From positions 4,521 through 9,894 of the forward strand of contig DNMQ01000353.1 of assembly GCA_003488145.1 (NCBI GenBank): a DNA stretch of 5,374 nucleotides, read 5' to 3'. Shown one piece after another: positions 1 through 5,042 of the stretch. The DNA is from Pseudomonas sp. Its GTDB lineage: Bacteria > Pseudomonadota > Gammaproteobacteria > Pseudomonadales > Pseudomonadaceae. The stretch's first letter is position 1. Every line of letters starts with the position of its first letter. Under the pieces are notes generated by a model, which worked only from the letters and a program-made list of their open reading frames with translations, ran no database searches and was not told where the DNA came from. The position numbers and the translations under genes are program-made.

Positions 1-830
1 AGGCCCGCGCCTGCGGCGAATGCAAGGCCTGCCAGCTGCTTGCCGCACAGACCCATCCGGATCACTACGTCCTCGAGCCCGAGGAAGTCGACAAGGCCAT
101 TCGGGTCGATCAGGTCCGCGATCTGGTCGGTTTCGTTACCCAGACGGCGCAGCTGGGTGGGCGCAAGGTGATACTGCTGGAGCCCGCTGAGGCGATGAAT
201 CTCAATGCGGCCAACGCATTGCTCAAGAGCCTTGAGGAGCCCTCCGGTGATACGGTACTGCTGCTCATCAGCCACCAGCCGAGTCGCCTGTTGCCGACCA
301 TCAAGAGCCGTTGCGTGCAGCAGGCCTGCCCTCTGCCGGGACGGCAACAGAGTCTCGACTGGCTGGCTGGGCAGCTCCCCGAGCTGGCAGCGGAGCTGCG
401 TGAGCAGCTACTGACACTGGCGGCGGGGTCACCTCTGGCCGCCTTGAAGTTGCATGAGCAGAAAGTACTGGACTTGCGCGCGCAGGTTGTCGACAGCGTG
501 AAGAAGCTGCTCAAGCAGCAACAGTCACCCAGTCAGCTGGCTGAGGGCTGGAATGCGCTGCCGCTGATCCTGCTGTTCGACTGGTTTTGCGAGTGGACGC
601 ATCTGATCCTGCGGTATCAGATGGCCGGTGATGATGCTGAGCTCGGTGCAGCCGATATGCAGAAGGTGTTGCAGTACCTTGCGCAGAAGTCAGCGCAACA
701 CAAAGTGATGGCGCTGCAGGACTGGCTGCTCGAACATCGGCAAAAAGTGCTAGGCAAAGCCAACCTCAACCGTGTGTTGCTTCTCGAAGCGCTGCTGGTG
801 CAGTGGGCAACGCTGCCCGGCGCGGGCTAG
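1..830 (+). CDS. holB: DNA polymerase III delta' subunit (HolB), 5' end outside the window
   Basis: HolB is the delta' subunit of the DNA polymerase III clamp-loader complex, which opens the beta sliding clamp and loads it onto primed DNA in the cytoplasm. The reading frame is open from position 3 to the TAG at 828-830, giving 275 visible residues. The first 50 or so, including the degenerate nucleotide-binding loop, lie upstream of the window. Three zinc-ligand cysteines are visible at residues 4, 7 and 10 (CGECKAC). A segment ending LLKSLEEP (about residues 73-80) matches the AAA+ core of delta', and the SRC motif at about 102-104 is the conserved arginine-finger element with which delta' acts on its clamp-loader neighbour. 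The rest is the helical collar domain. pilZ follows after 31 bp on the same strand, and TatD-family genes follow holB in E. coli too (ycfH), so the context agrees. Identification is firm; only the true start is missing. Confidence 0.95.
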   Translation, partial: ARACGECKACQLLAAQTHPDHYVLEPEEVDKAIRVDQVRDLVGFVTQTAQLGGRKVILLEPAEAMNLNAANALLKSLEEPSGDTVLLLISHQPSRLLPTIKSRCVQQACPLPGRQQSLDWLAGQLPELAAELREQLLTLAAGSPLAALKLHEQKVLDLRAQVVDSVKKLLKQQQSPSQLAEGWNALPLILLFDWFCEWTHLILRYQMAGDDAELGAADMQKVLQYLAQKSAQHKVMALQDWLLEHRQKVLGKANLNRVLLLEALLVQWATLPGAG

Positions 831-861
831 AATCGACTGGAATTTTCGTTAGGAACACCGC

Positions 862-1218
862 ATGAGCCTGCCAGCAAATCTTGGTCCGCGTAATGGCATC
901 CTGTCCCTGACCATCAAGGACAAGTCGGTGCTCTATGCCGCGTTCATGCCCTTCATCAAGCATGGTGGTCTGTTCATCCCGACCAACAAGAGCTACAAGC
1001 TTGGCGACGAAGTGTTCATGCTGCTCAACCTGATGGACGAGCCGGAAAAGATTCCCGTCGCCGGCAAGGTCGTCTGGATCACCCCAAAGGGTGCCCAGGG
1101 CAGTCGCGCCGCGGGAATTGGCGTGCAGTTCAACGAAGGCGACAGTACTGCACGCAACAAGATCGAAACCTATCTGGCCGGTGCGCTCAAATCCGACCGT
1201 CCGACCCACACGATGTAA
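862..1218 (+). CDS. pilZ: Type IV pilus assembly protein PilZ
   Basis: PilZ is a 118-residue cytoplasmic single-domain protein required for type IV pilus biogenesis and twitching motility. In Xanthomonas its homologue bridges the extension ATPase PilB and the c-di-GMP receptor FimX. The length and essentially the whole sequence match P. aeruginosa PilZ as I remember it, including the GPRNGILSLTIKDKSVLYAA start and the KSDRPTHTM end. The protein gave its name to the c-di-GMP-binding PilZ domain but belongs to the non-binding branch: I see no RxxxR motif near the N-terminus, and IKHGGLF stands where a binder would have D/NxSxxG. AGGA at 851-854, 7 nt before the ATG, supports this start. The 31-bp gap after holB suggests cotranscription, and the terminator at 1242-1264 would end that transcript. 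TAGAAT at 828-833 could be a -10 for a pilZ promoter, but no -35 partner is visible. Confidence 0.97.
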   Translation: MSLPANLGPRNGILSLTIKDKSVLYAAFMPFIKHGGLFIPTNKSYKLGDEVFMLLNLMDEPEKIPVAGKVVWITPKGAQGSRAAGIGVQFNEGDSTARNKIETYLAGALKSDRPTHTM

Positions 1219-1241
1219 CGCTCTGAGTCACTGAACGCCAT

Positions 1242-1264
1242 CCCTCGCCAGACGGCAGGGTTTT
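1242..1264 (+). terminator. Rho-independent terminator after pilZ
   Basis: CCCT at 1242-1245 pairs with AGGG at 1257-1260, and GCC at 1247-1249 pairs with GGC at 1254-1256. This makes a 7-bp GC-rich stem with one bulged C (1246) and an AGAC loop. TTTTCGTT follows at once. It starts 23 bp after the pilZ stop and lies upstream of the candidate tatD promoter, so it probably ends the holB-pilZ transcript. The T-tract is short, so some read-through into tatD is likely. Confidence 0.6.
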
Positions 1265-1276
1265 CGTTGGCCTTTC

Positions 1277-1303
1277 CTGACAACCGGCCATTTGCTCTAC
1301 AAT
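1277..1303 (+). promoter_or_regulatory. Candidate sigma-70 promoter for tatD
   Basis: CTGACA (1277-1282, five of six matches to the -35 consensus) and TACAAT (1298-1303, five of six matches to the -10 consensus) are separated by 15 bp, shorter than the optimal 17. Transcription would start near 1310, about 28 nt before the tatD ATG and just after the pilZ terminator. The hexamers are good and the position is sensible, but the short spacer keeps this tentative. Confidence 0.4.
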
Positions 1304-1337
1304 CGCCCCTTTTTCGCGATAGCAAGTAGTGCATTTC

Positions 1338-2123
1338 ATGCTGGTAGATTCCCACTGTCACCTTGACCGACTCGACCTGACCGCACATGACGGTTCACTG
1401 GATGCCGCGTTGGACGCTGCGCGCTCGCGCGGTGTCGGGCATTTCCTCTGCATCGGCGTTAGCGCCGACAACGCAGCGGTGGTCAGATCGCTGTCCGAGC
1501 GCTATGCCGACGTGGATTGCTCGATCGGTGTTCATCCTCTGGATCTCGAGCCGACGAGCCAGCCGGTGCTGGACTGGTTGCTTGGCGAGCTCCAGCACCC
1601 GCATGTGGTTGCCATTGGTGAAACCGGTCTGGATTACCACTACGAGCCCGAAGCTGCGCAGATGCAGCAGCAGTCCTTCCGGCTGCATCTTGAAGCAGCC
1701 AGGCTGACCGGCAAACCGGTCATCGTGCACACCCGGGCTGCCCGCGCCGATACGCTAGATCTGCTGCGTGAAGCGGCGCTGCCGCAGGCGGGTGTATTGC
1801 ATTGCTTTACCGAGGACTGGGACATGGCCAAGGCTGCGCTTGATCTCGGTTTCTATATCTCGCTGTCGGGGATCGTCACGTTCCGCAATGCCGATGCGCT
1901 GCGCGATGTGGCTCGCAGAGTGCCGGCTGATCGCTTGCTGGTCGAAACCGATTCGCCGTATCTGGCGCCGGTTCCCCACCGTGGCAAAGCCAACCTGCCG
2001 CAGTATGTGCGGGAGGTCGCCGAGTTTGTTGCGGAGTTGCGTGGCGTTCCGTTCGAGGCGCTGGCTGAGCAAACCACTGCCAATTTCAAGACACTGTTCC
2101 CGCTGGCCAGGGTGCGCAGCTGA
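1338..2123 (+). CDS. TatD-family metal-dependent hydrolase (YcfH-like)
   Basis: This is a 261-residue TIM-barrel metallohydrolase of the TatD family. Members bind two divalent metals and have been described as 3'-5' exonucleases/DNases acting in DNA repair or degradation; the substrate of this YcfH-type branch is less certain. The metal-site residues are all visible: H6 and H8 in DSHCHLD, H66 in GVHP, E95 in GETGLDYH, H131 in VIVHTR, H155 in LHCFTED and D205 in ETDSPYLAP. The length is normal for the family. I chose the ATG at 1338 because translation then begins MLVDSHCHLD, as is usual for the family. A GTG at 1329 in the same frame would add only MHF, and neither start has a strong Shine-Dalgarno sequence. 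The position close behind holB parallels E. coli holB-ycfH, so this is the YcfH paralogue rather than the tatABCD-linked TatD. The family call is firm and the exact substrate is not. Confidence 0.93.
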   Translation: MLVDSHCHLDRLDLTAHDGSLDAALDAARSRGVGHFLCIGVSADNAAVVRSLSERYADVDCSIGVHPLDLEPTSQPVLDWLLGELQHPHVVAIGETGLDYHYEPEAAQMQQQSFRLHLEAARLTGKPVIVHTRAARADTLDLLREAALPQAGVLHCFTEDWDMAKAALDLGFYISLSGIVTFRNADALRDVARRVPADRLLVETDSPYLAPVPHRGKANLPQYVREVAEFVAELRGVPFEALAEQTTANFKTLFPLARVRS

Positions 2124-2181
2124 CGTCGCCGTCGCGCAGGATTGGTGCTTTCCAGCACGTCCGGTGCGCTGCCTTCTTTCT

Positions 2182-2206
2182 CGCCGACACGAGCGGCGCT
2201 TTTCTT
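2182..2206 (+). terminator. Candidate terminator or attenuator between tatD and aroP
   Basis: CGCCG (2182-2186) and CGGCG (2194-2198) form a 5-bp all-GC stem with a 7-nt loop, followed by CTTTTCTT. It lies 58 bp after the tatD stop and 25 bp before the aroP ATG. It would end the tatD transcript, but no convincing promoter fits between it and aroP. aroP must therefore be transcribed through this site or from an unrecognised promoter overlapping it. The stem is short, so strength is uncertain. Confidence 0.4.
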
Positions 2207-2221
2207 GCCCTGAAGATCCAC

Positions 2222-2230
2222 AAGGTGGTG
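2222..2230 (+). promoter_or_regulatory. Strong ribosome binding site of aroP
   Basis: AAGGTGGTG differs by one base from AAGGAGGTG, the full complement of the 16S rRNA 3' end, and ends one base before the ATG at 2232. It is the best Shine-Dalgarno match in the window and fixes the aroP start there. Confidence 0.6.
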
Positions 2231-2231
2231 T

Positions 2232-3629
2232 ATGACCGCTGAAACGCTGCACACCGGACCGCTCCAGCGTGGTCTGAAGAATCGCCATATCCAGCTGATC
2301 GCCCTGGGCGGAGCGATCGGAACGGGACTGTTCCTGGGCTCGGCCGGAGTTCTGAGAAGTGCCGGCCCGTCGATGATCCTGGGTTATGCGATCGGTGGCT
2401 TCATCGCTTTTCTGATCATGCGCCAGCTGGGGGAGATGATCGTCGAGGAGCCGGTCGCAGGGTCGTTCAGCCATTTCGCACACAAATATGGCGGCGGTTA
2501 TGCGGGGTTCCTTTCCGGCTGGAACTACTGGGTCCTGTACGTGCTGGTGGGCATGGCCGAGCTGACGGCGGTCGGCAAGTACGTACAGTTCTGGTGGCCT
2601 GATATTCCCGCCTGGGCCACAGCCGCTGCGTTCTTCGTGCTGATCAATCTGATCAATCTCAGCGACGTCAAGGCCTTCGGTGAGGCCGAGTTCTGGTTTG
2701 CCATCGTCAAGGTCGCCGCCATTGTCGGCATGATCCTGCTCGGGCTTTTCCTGCTGGTCAGTGGCCAGGGGGGCGAGCAGGCAAGCATCAGCAACCTGTG
2801 GACGCACGGTGGCTTCTTCCCCAACGGCTTCAGCGGCATGCTGCTGGCGCTGGCGCTCATCATGTTCTCCTTCGGTGGACTGGAACTGGTCGGCATCACG
2901 GCGGCAGAAGCGGCGGAGCCAAAAACCGTGATTCCCAAGGCGATCAATCAGGTCGTCTATCGCATTCTGATCTTCTACATAGGCGCGCTGACGGTGCTGC
3001 TGGCGCTGTATCCCTGGGACGCGCTGTTGCAGACGCTGGGCTCCGCGGGCGACCCCTACAGCGGCAGCCCCTTCGTGCAGATATTTTCGCTGATCGGCAG
3101 CGATACGGCGGCGCATCTGCTGAACTTCGTCGTGCTAACGGCTGCGCTTTCGGTCTACAACAGCGGCGTGTATTGCAACAGCCGCATGCTGTACGGCCTG
3201 GCAGAGCAGGGCGATGCGCCGCGCAGCCTGATGAAGATCAATGCCCGGGGTGTCCCGGTGCTAGCGGTGGGCGTGTCGGCCCTGGTAACCCTGCTCTGCG
3301 TGGCGGTGAACTACCTGTTTCCGCAGGGCGCGCTCGAACTGCTGATGTCCCTTGCGGTGGCTGCGCTGGTAATCAACTGGGCGATGATCAGCCTTGCGCA
3401 CCTGAAATTTCGTCGCGCCATGCAGCGCCAGGGCGTTGAGCCGAGCTTCAAGGCGTTCTGGTTCCCGCTGAGCAATTACCTGTGCCTGGCCTTCGTCAGC
3501 GGGATCCTGGTCATCATGCTTTGGCTACCCGGCATCCGCATGTCGGTGTTCGCGATTCCGGTCTGGGTCGGGTTTCTCTGGCTGTGCTACCGGCTGCGGA
3601 CTCGTTTGCTGGCGCACCCCCAGATCTGA
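2232..3629 (+). CDS. aroP: AroP-type aromatic amino acid permease (APC superfamily)
   Basis: This 465-residue inner-membrane protein belongs to the amino acid transporter (AAT) family of the APC superfamily. These are proton symporters with 12 transmembrane helices. Similarity to E. coli AroP as I remember it runs the full length: LKNRHIQLIALGGAIGTGLF (about 15-34, first helix with the substrate-site GAIGTG at 27-32), MRQLGEM (63-69), VEEPVAGSFSHFA (71-83), SGWNYWVLYVLV (95-106), AELTAVGKY (109-117), SFGGLELVGITAAEA (213-227), LTAALSVYNSGVYCNSRML in the eighth-ninth helix region, and INWAMISLAHLKFRRA near the C-terminus. The likely substrates are Phe, Tyr and Trp, although related permeases (PheP, ProY, GabP) cannot be excluded by reading alone. 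A loop near 264-280 is somewhat longer than in E. coli AroP. The start is set by the strong Shine-Dalgarno at 2222-2230. No TyrR/PhhR-type operator was recognised upstream. Its stop lies only 5 bp from the 3' end of a convergent sRNA candidate. Confidence 0.85.
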   Translation: MTAETLHTGPLQRGLKNRHIQLIALGGAIGTGLFLGSAGVLRSAGPSMILGYAIGGFIAFLIMRQLGEMIVEEPVAGSFSHFAHKYGGGYAGFLSGWNYWVLYVLVGMAELTAVGKYVQFWWPDIPAWATAAAFFVLINLINLSDVKAFGEAEFWFAIVKVAAIVGMILLGLFLLVSGQGGEQASISNLWTHGGFFPNGFSGMLLALALIMFSFGGLELVGITAAEAAEPKTVIPKAINQVVYRILIFYIGALTVLLALYPWDALLQTLGSAGDPYSGSPFVQIFSLIGSDTAAHLLNFVVLTAALSVYNSGVYCNSRMLYGLAEQGDAPRSLMKINARGVPVLAVGVSALVTLLCVAVNYLFPQGALELLMSLAVAALVINWAMISLAHLKFRRAMQRQGVEPSFKAFWFPLSNYLCLAFVSGILVIMLWLPGIRMSVFAIPVWVGFLWLCYRLRTRLLAHPQI

Positions 3630-3633
3630 GAGC

Positions 3634-3663
3634 AAAAAAAACCCGGTTTCCAGGGAAGCCGGG
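3634..3663 (-). terminator. Rho-independent terminator with U8 tail, minus strand
   Basis: On the minus strand, CCCGGCTTCC (3663-3654) folds back on GGAAACCGGG (3651-3642) with one C-A mismatch, and eight consecutive T (3641-3634) follow immediately. The five base pairs next to the T-tract are all G-C. On the plus strand the same hairpin is preceded by A8 and has no T-tract after it, so it should terminate minus-strand RNA. It can serve the sRNA candidate and any read-through from the aminotransferase gene. A terminal run of seven or more U is also typical of Hfq-binding sRNAs. Confidence 0.75.
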
Positions 3664-3740
3664 CCAAGACCATTAGGAGTATGAAATCGCAATCCTAGCG
3701 ACCTCATCTGGCTGGGCAGTGGGGGGATTGCCCGGCCAGT
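3634..3740 (-). ncRNA. rgsA: Candidate Hfq-type small RNA, proposed RgsA/P16 homologue
   Basis: The 204-bp gap between convergent aroP and the aminotransferase gene contains no protein gene. On the minus strand it has sRNA architecture. A predicted 5' end at an A (3740) sits 7 nt after a -10-like box. A hairpin follows (3739-3727 with 3720-3708) that presents six consecutive C in its loop. Then comes a linker (3707-3664) containing CAUACUCCU (3683-3675), complementary to a Shine-Dalgarno plus start codon, and finally a terminator hairpin with U8. The predicted length is about 107 nt. From memory, Pseudomonas sRNA P16/RgsA (roughly 120 nt, Hfq-bound, RpoS-dependent) lies beside tatD in P. aeruginosa, with a TetR gene nearby. 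Here tatD, the sRNA locus and the TetR gene keep that order, with aroP in between. I see the architecture directly; the RgsA name rests on synteny and recall. It could instead be processed from the aminotransferase 3' UTR. Confidence 0.6.
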
Positions 3741-3746
3741 TACTCA

Positions 3747-3752
3747 AGTATT
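3747..3752 (-). promoter_or_regulatory. Candidate -10 element of the sRNA (RpoS-like)
   Basis: AATACT on the minus strand matches five of six bases of TATACT, the -10 form favoured by RpoS, and places +1 at an A at 3740, directly before the first hairpin. There is no recognisable -35 hexamer, which sigma-S promoters tolerate. RpoS dependence would agree with what is reported for RgsA. The box is short, so this rests largely on its position. Confidence 0.4.
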
Positions 3753-3760
3753 AACGCTGC

Positions 3761-3794
3761 TCCGCGGGTTTGCCGGCGGATTTCCCTGATTTTT
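3761..3794 (+). terminator. Weak candidate terminator for aroP read-through
   Basis: TCCGC (3761-3765) pairs with GCGGA (3776-3780), with a G-G mismatch and two further G-C pairs (3767-3768 with 3773-3774) around a TTTG loop. Interrupted T runs follow (TTT at 3781-3783, TTTTT at 3790-3794). If it works, the aroP mRNA would extend across the whole sRNA locus as antisense RNA. The interrupted T-tract makes this doubtful. Confidence 0.25.
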
Positions 3795-3833
3795 AAACGC
3801 ATTTGGAATACAAGTCTCGCTGGCTGATCGCCT

Positions 3834-4967
3834 TCAGTGCGCAGCCAGGTCATGCAAAAGGCCTAGCGTTTCGTCTATGACGTGCTCTGGCGTGTAGAAA
3901 TGTGGCGAGAAGCGGATGCCGCCGCCGCGTTGTGCACACACCACCTGTTCAGTCTTGAGTCGCTTGAACAGAGCGGCATTGGGCCAGCCGTCGAGGCGGA
4001 ACGTGACGATGCCGGAGCGTCTCTCCGCTTGGCCTGGCGAGAGGGTTTCTACTCCATTCAGCTTGCTGATCCCGTGAGTCAGCCATTCGATTCGCTCGTC
4101 CAGCGATCTGGCGACTTGCTCCATCCCCACTTCCTCCAGCAGCGACAGGCTGGCTTCGAGTGCCATTGCCCCCAGCATGTTCGGGCTGCCGCACTCGAAC
4201 CGCCTGGCACTGCGTGCGGGCTCCCAGTCGCTACGGTCGTAGTCGCCGGCGTGCTCCAGCATGTGCCAGCCGTACTCGTGCAGTTTCAGTTGCTCGCGTA
4301 GGTCGTTGCGACAATAGAAAACACCGAGTCCTTCCGGGCCGAGCATCCACTTGTGACCATCCGCCATGGCGAAGGCGCAACGGTTCTGCTGGACATCGAA
4401 GGGCAGGGCGCCCAATTGCTGGATTGCATCGATGCACAGAAGCACGCCGCGTTGCTCGCAGTCTTCGCCCAGGCGCGGAAGATCCAACCGCATGCCGCTC
4501 GCATATTGCACGGCGCTGATCGACATCAGGCGTACCCGAGGACCACACGCTGCAAGGAGGTCAGCCTCGGGATCGACACCCTTGAGACTGACCTGAATGA
4601 CTTCCACGCCGAGCGGCCGCAATGCCTCCCAGACCACCCGATTGGACGGAAACTCCTCGTCGCTGATCACGATCTGATCACCGCTTTTCCAGTCCAGCCC
4701 GAAGGCGACGAATGAGAGCGCTTCGGAGGTGTTCTTGACCAGCGCCACATCGGCACTGCTCGGCGCGTTGAGCAGTCGCGTCAGGCGTTGGCGCAGGCTG
4801 CGTTCCACTGTGAGCCATTCGGGGTAGTCGCGTGCGCCCAAGGTTGCATTCTGCTCGGCAAAGGCGCTCACGGCCCGAGCGGCCCGTCTGGGCCAGGGAG
4901 CGACGGCAGCATGGTTCAGATATCGCAAACCGACTATTTGCGGGAATTCGTCATTTATTTGAATCAT
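3834..4967 (-). CDS. PLP-dependent aminotransferase class V-fold enzyme (CefD-like)
   Basis: This is a 377-residue fold-type I PLP enzyme of the class V group, which includes cysteine desulfurases, isopenicillin N epimerase (CefD) and kynureninase relatives. Visible landmarks are NTSEALS (79-85, cofactor phosphate binding), D180 with Q183 in DAIQQLG (pyridine-ring contacts), K206 in DGHKWMLGPEG (Schiff-base lysine), FECGSPN (258-264) and RGGGIRFSPHFY (347-358), whose arginine should hold the substrate carboxylate. The desulfurase cysteine loop (RTGHHCA in SufS, SACTS in IscS) is absent, so it is unlikely to be a sulfur donor enzyme; the C-terminal pattern is CefD-like. The substrate is unknown. 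I prefer the ATG at 4967, which has GGGA 9 nt upstream. An in-frame ATG at 4991 would add eight residues but has no ribosome binding site. The gene is divergent from a TetR gene. No terminator follows directly, so its transcript may run to the terminator at 3634-3663. Confidence 0.88.
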   Translation of the reverse strand: MIQINDEFPQIVGLRYLNHAAVAPWPRRAARAVSAFAEQNATLGARDYPEWLTVERSLRQRLTRLLNAPSSADVALVKNTSEALSFVAFGLDWKSGDQIVISDEEFPSNRVVWEALRPLGVEVIQVSLKGVDPEADLLAACGPRVRLMSISAVQYASGMRLDLPRLGEDCEQRGVLLCIDAIQQLGALPFDVQQNRCAFAMADGHKWMLGPEGLGVFYCRNDLREQLKLHEYGWHMLEHAGDYDRSDWEPARSARRFECGSPNMLGAMALEASLSLLEEVGMEQVARSLDERIEWLTHGISKLNGVETLSPGQAERRSGIVTFRLDGWPNAALFKRLKTEQVVCAQRGGGIRFSPHFYTPEHVIDETLGLLHDLAAH

Positions 4968-4976
4968 CGTTGGATG

Positions 4977-4980
4977 TCCC
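4977..4980 (-). promoter_or_regulatory. Ribosome binding site deciding the aminotransferase start
   Basis: GGGA on the minus strand lies 9 nt before the ATG at 4967, whereas the upstream in-frame ATG at 4991 has only AACCGGTC before it. This favours the shorter protein. Confidence 0.4.
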
Positions 4981-5002
4981 GTGCATTTCATGACCGGTTA
5001 GG

Positions 5003-5008
5003 CATAAT
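5003..5008 (+). promoter_or_regulatory. Candidate -10 element for the TetR gene
   Basis: CATAAT matches five of six bases of the sigma-70 -10 consensus and would start RNA near 5015, about 28 nt before the TetR ATG. No good -35 hexamer is present at the proper distance, so an activator or weak basal expression is possible. It overlaps the minus-strand -10 candidate at 5004-5009. Confidence 0.35.
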
Positions 5009-5031
5009 GGCTGCCTCGTTTTTCACCTCAA
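5004..5031 (-). promoter_or_regulatory. Candidate divergent promoter for the aminotransferase gene
   Basis: On the minus strand, TTGAGG (5031-5026, four of six -35 matches) and CATTAT (5009-5004, four of six -10 matches) are 16 bp apart. RNA would start near 4997, about 30 nt before the preferred ATG at 4967. Its -10 overlaps that of the opposing TetR promoter candidate, so the two genes would compete for, or share control at, this site. Confidence 0.35.
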
Positions 5032-5037
5032 GCAGCC
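5009..5037. repeat. Inverted repeat in the divergent control region
   Basis: GGCTGC (5009-5014) and GCAGCC (5032-5037) are perfect inverted 6-mers separated by 17 bp. They bracket the minus-strand -35 candidate and end 5 bp before the TetR start codon. They may be half-sites of an operator for the TetR protein or a 5' UTR hairpin that limits its translation. Six-base arms in GC-rich DNA can also arise by chance. Confidence 0.3.
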
Positions 5038-5042
5038 TTCCT

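Noticed and set aside
805..818. Small hairpin GGGCA/TGCCC at the end of holB
   Set aside because: There is no T-tract after it and it lies inside the coding region. A chance stem in GC-rich DNA is the simplest explanation.
2145..2213. Possible leader peptide of 22 codons (GTG start) before aroP that could sense aromatic amino acids
   Set aside because: It has no Trp or Tyr and only two separated Phe codons, and its ribosome binding site is weak, so classical attenuation by aromatic residues is not supported.
1755..3116. A long open reading frame on the minus strand opposite tatD and aroP
   Set aside because: Its translation is rich in Gln, Arg, Asp and His without any recognisable domain, as expected from the complement of GC-biased codons. 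The plus-strand genes match known families over their full length.
3681..3698. A five-codon ORF (MKSQS) after AGGAGT on the plus strand
   Set aside because: The spacing between AGGAG and ATG is a single base, too short for initiation. The sequence is better explained as the complement of the sRNA linker.
3708..3739. The 13-bp inverted repeat considered as a REP-type repetitive element
   Set aside because: It lacks the GTAG-type head I associate with pseudomonad REP sequences and there is no second copy in the window. A genome-wide search would be needed to revisit this.
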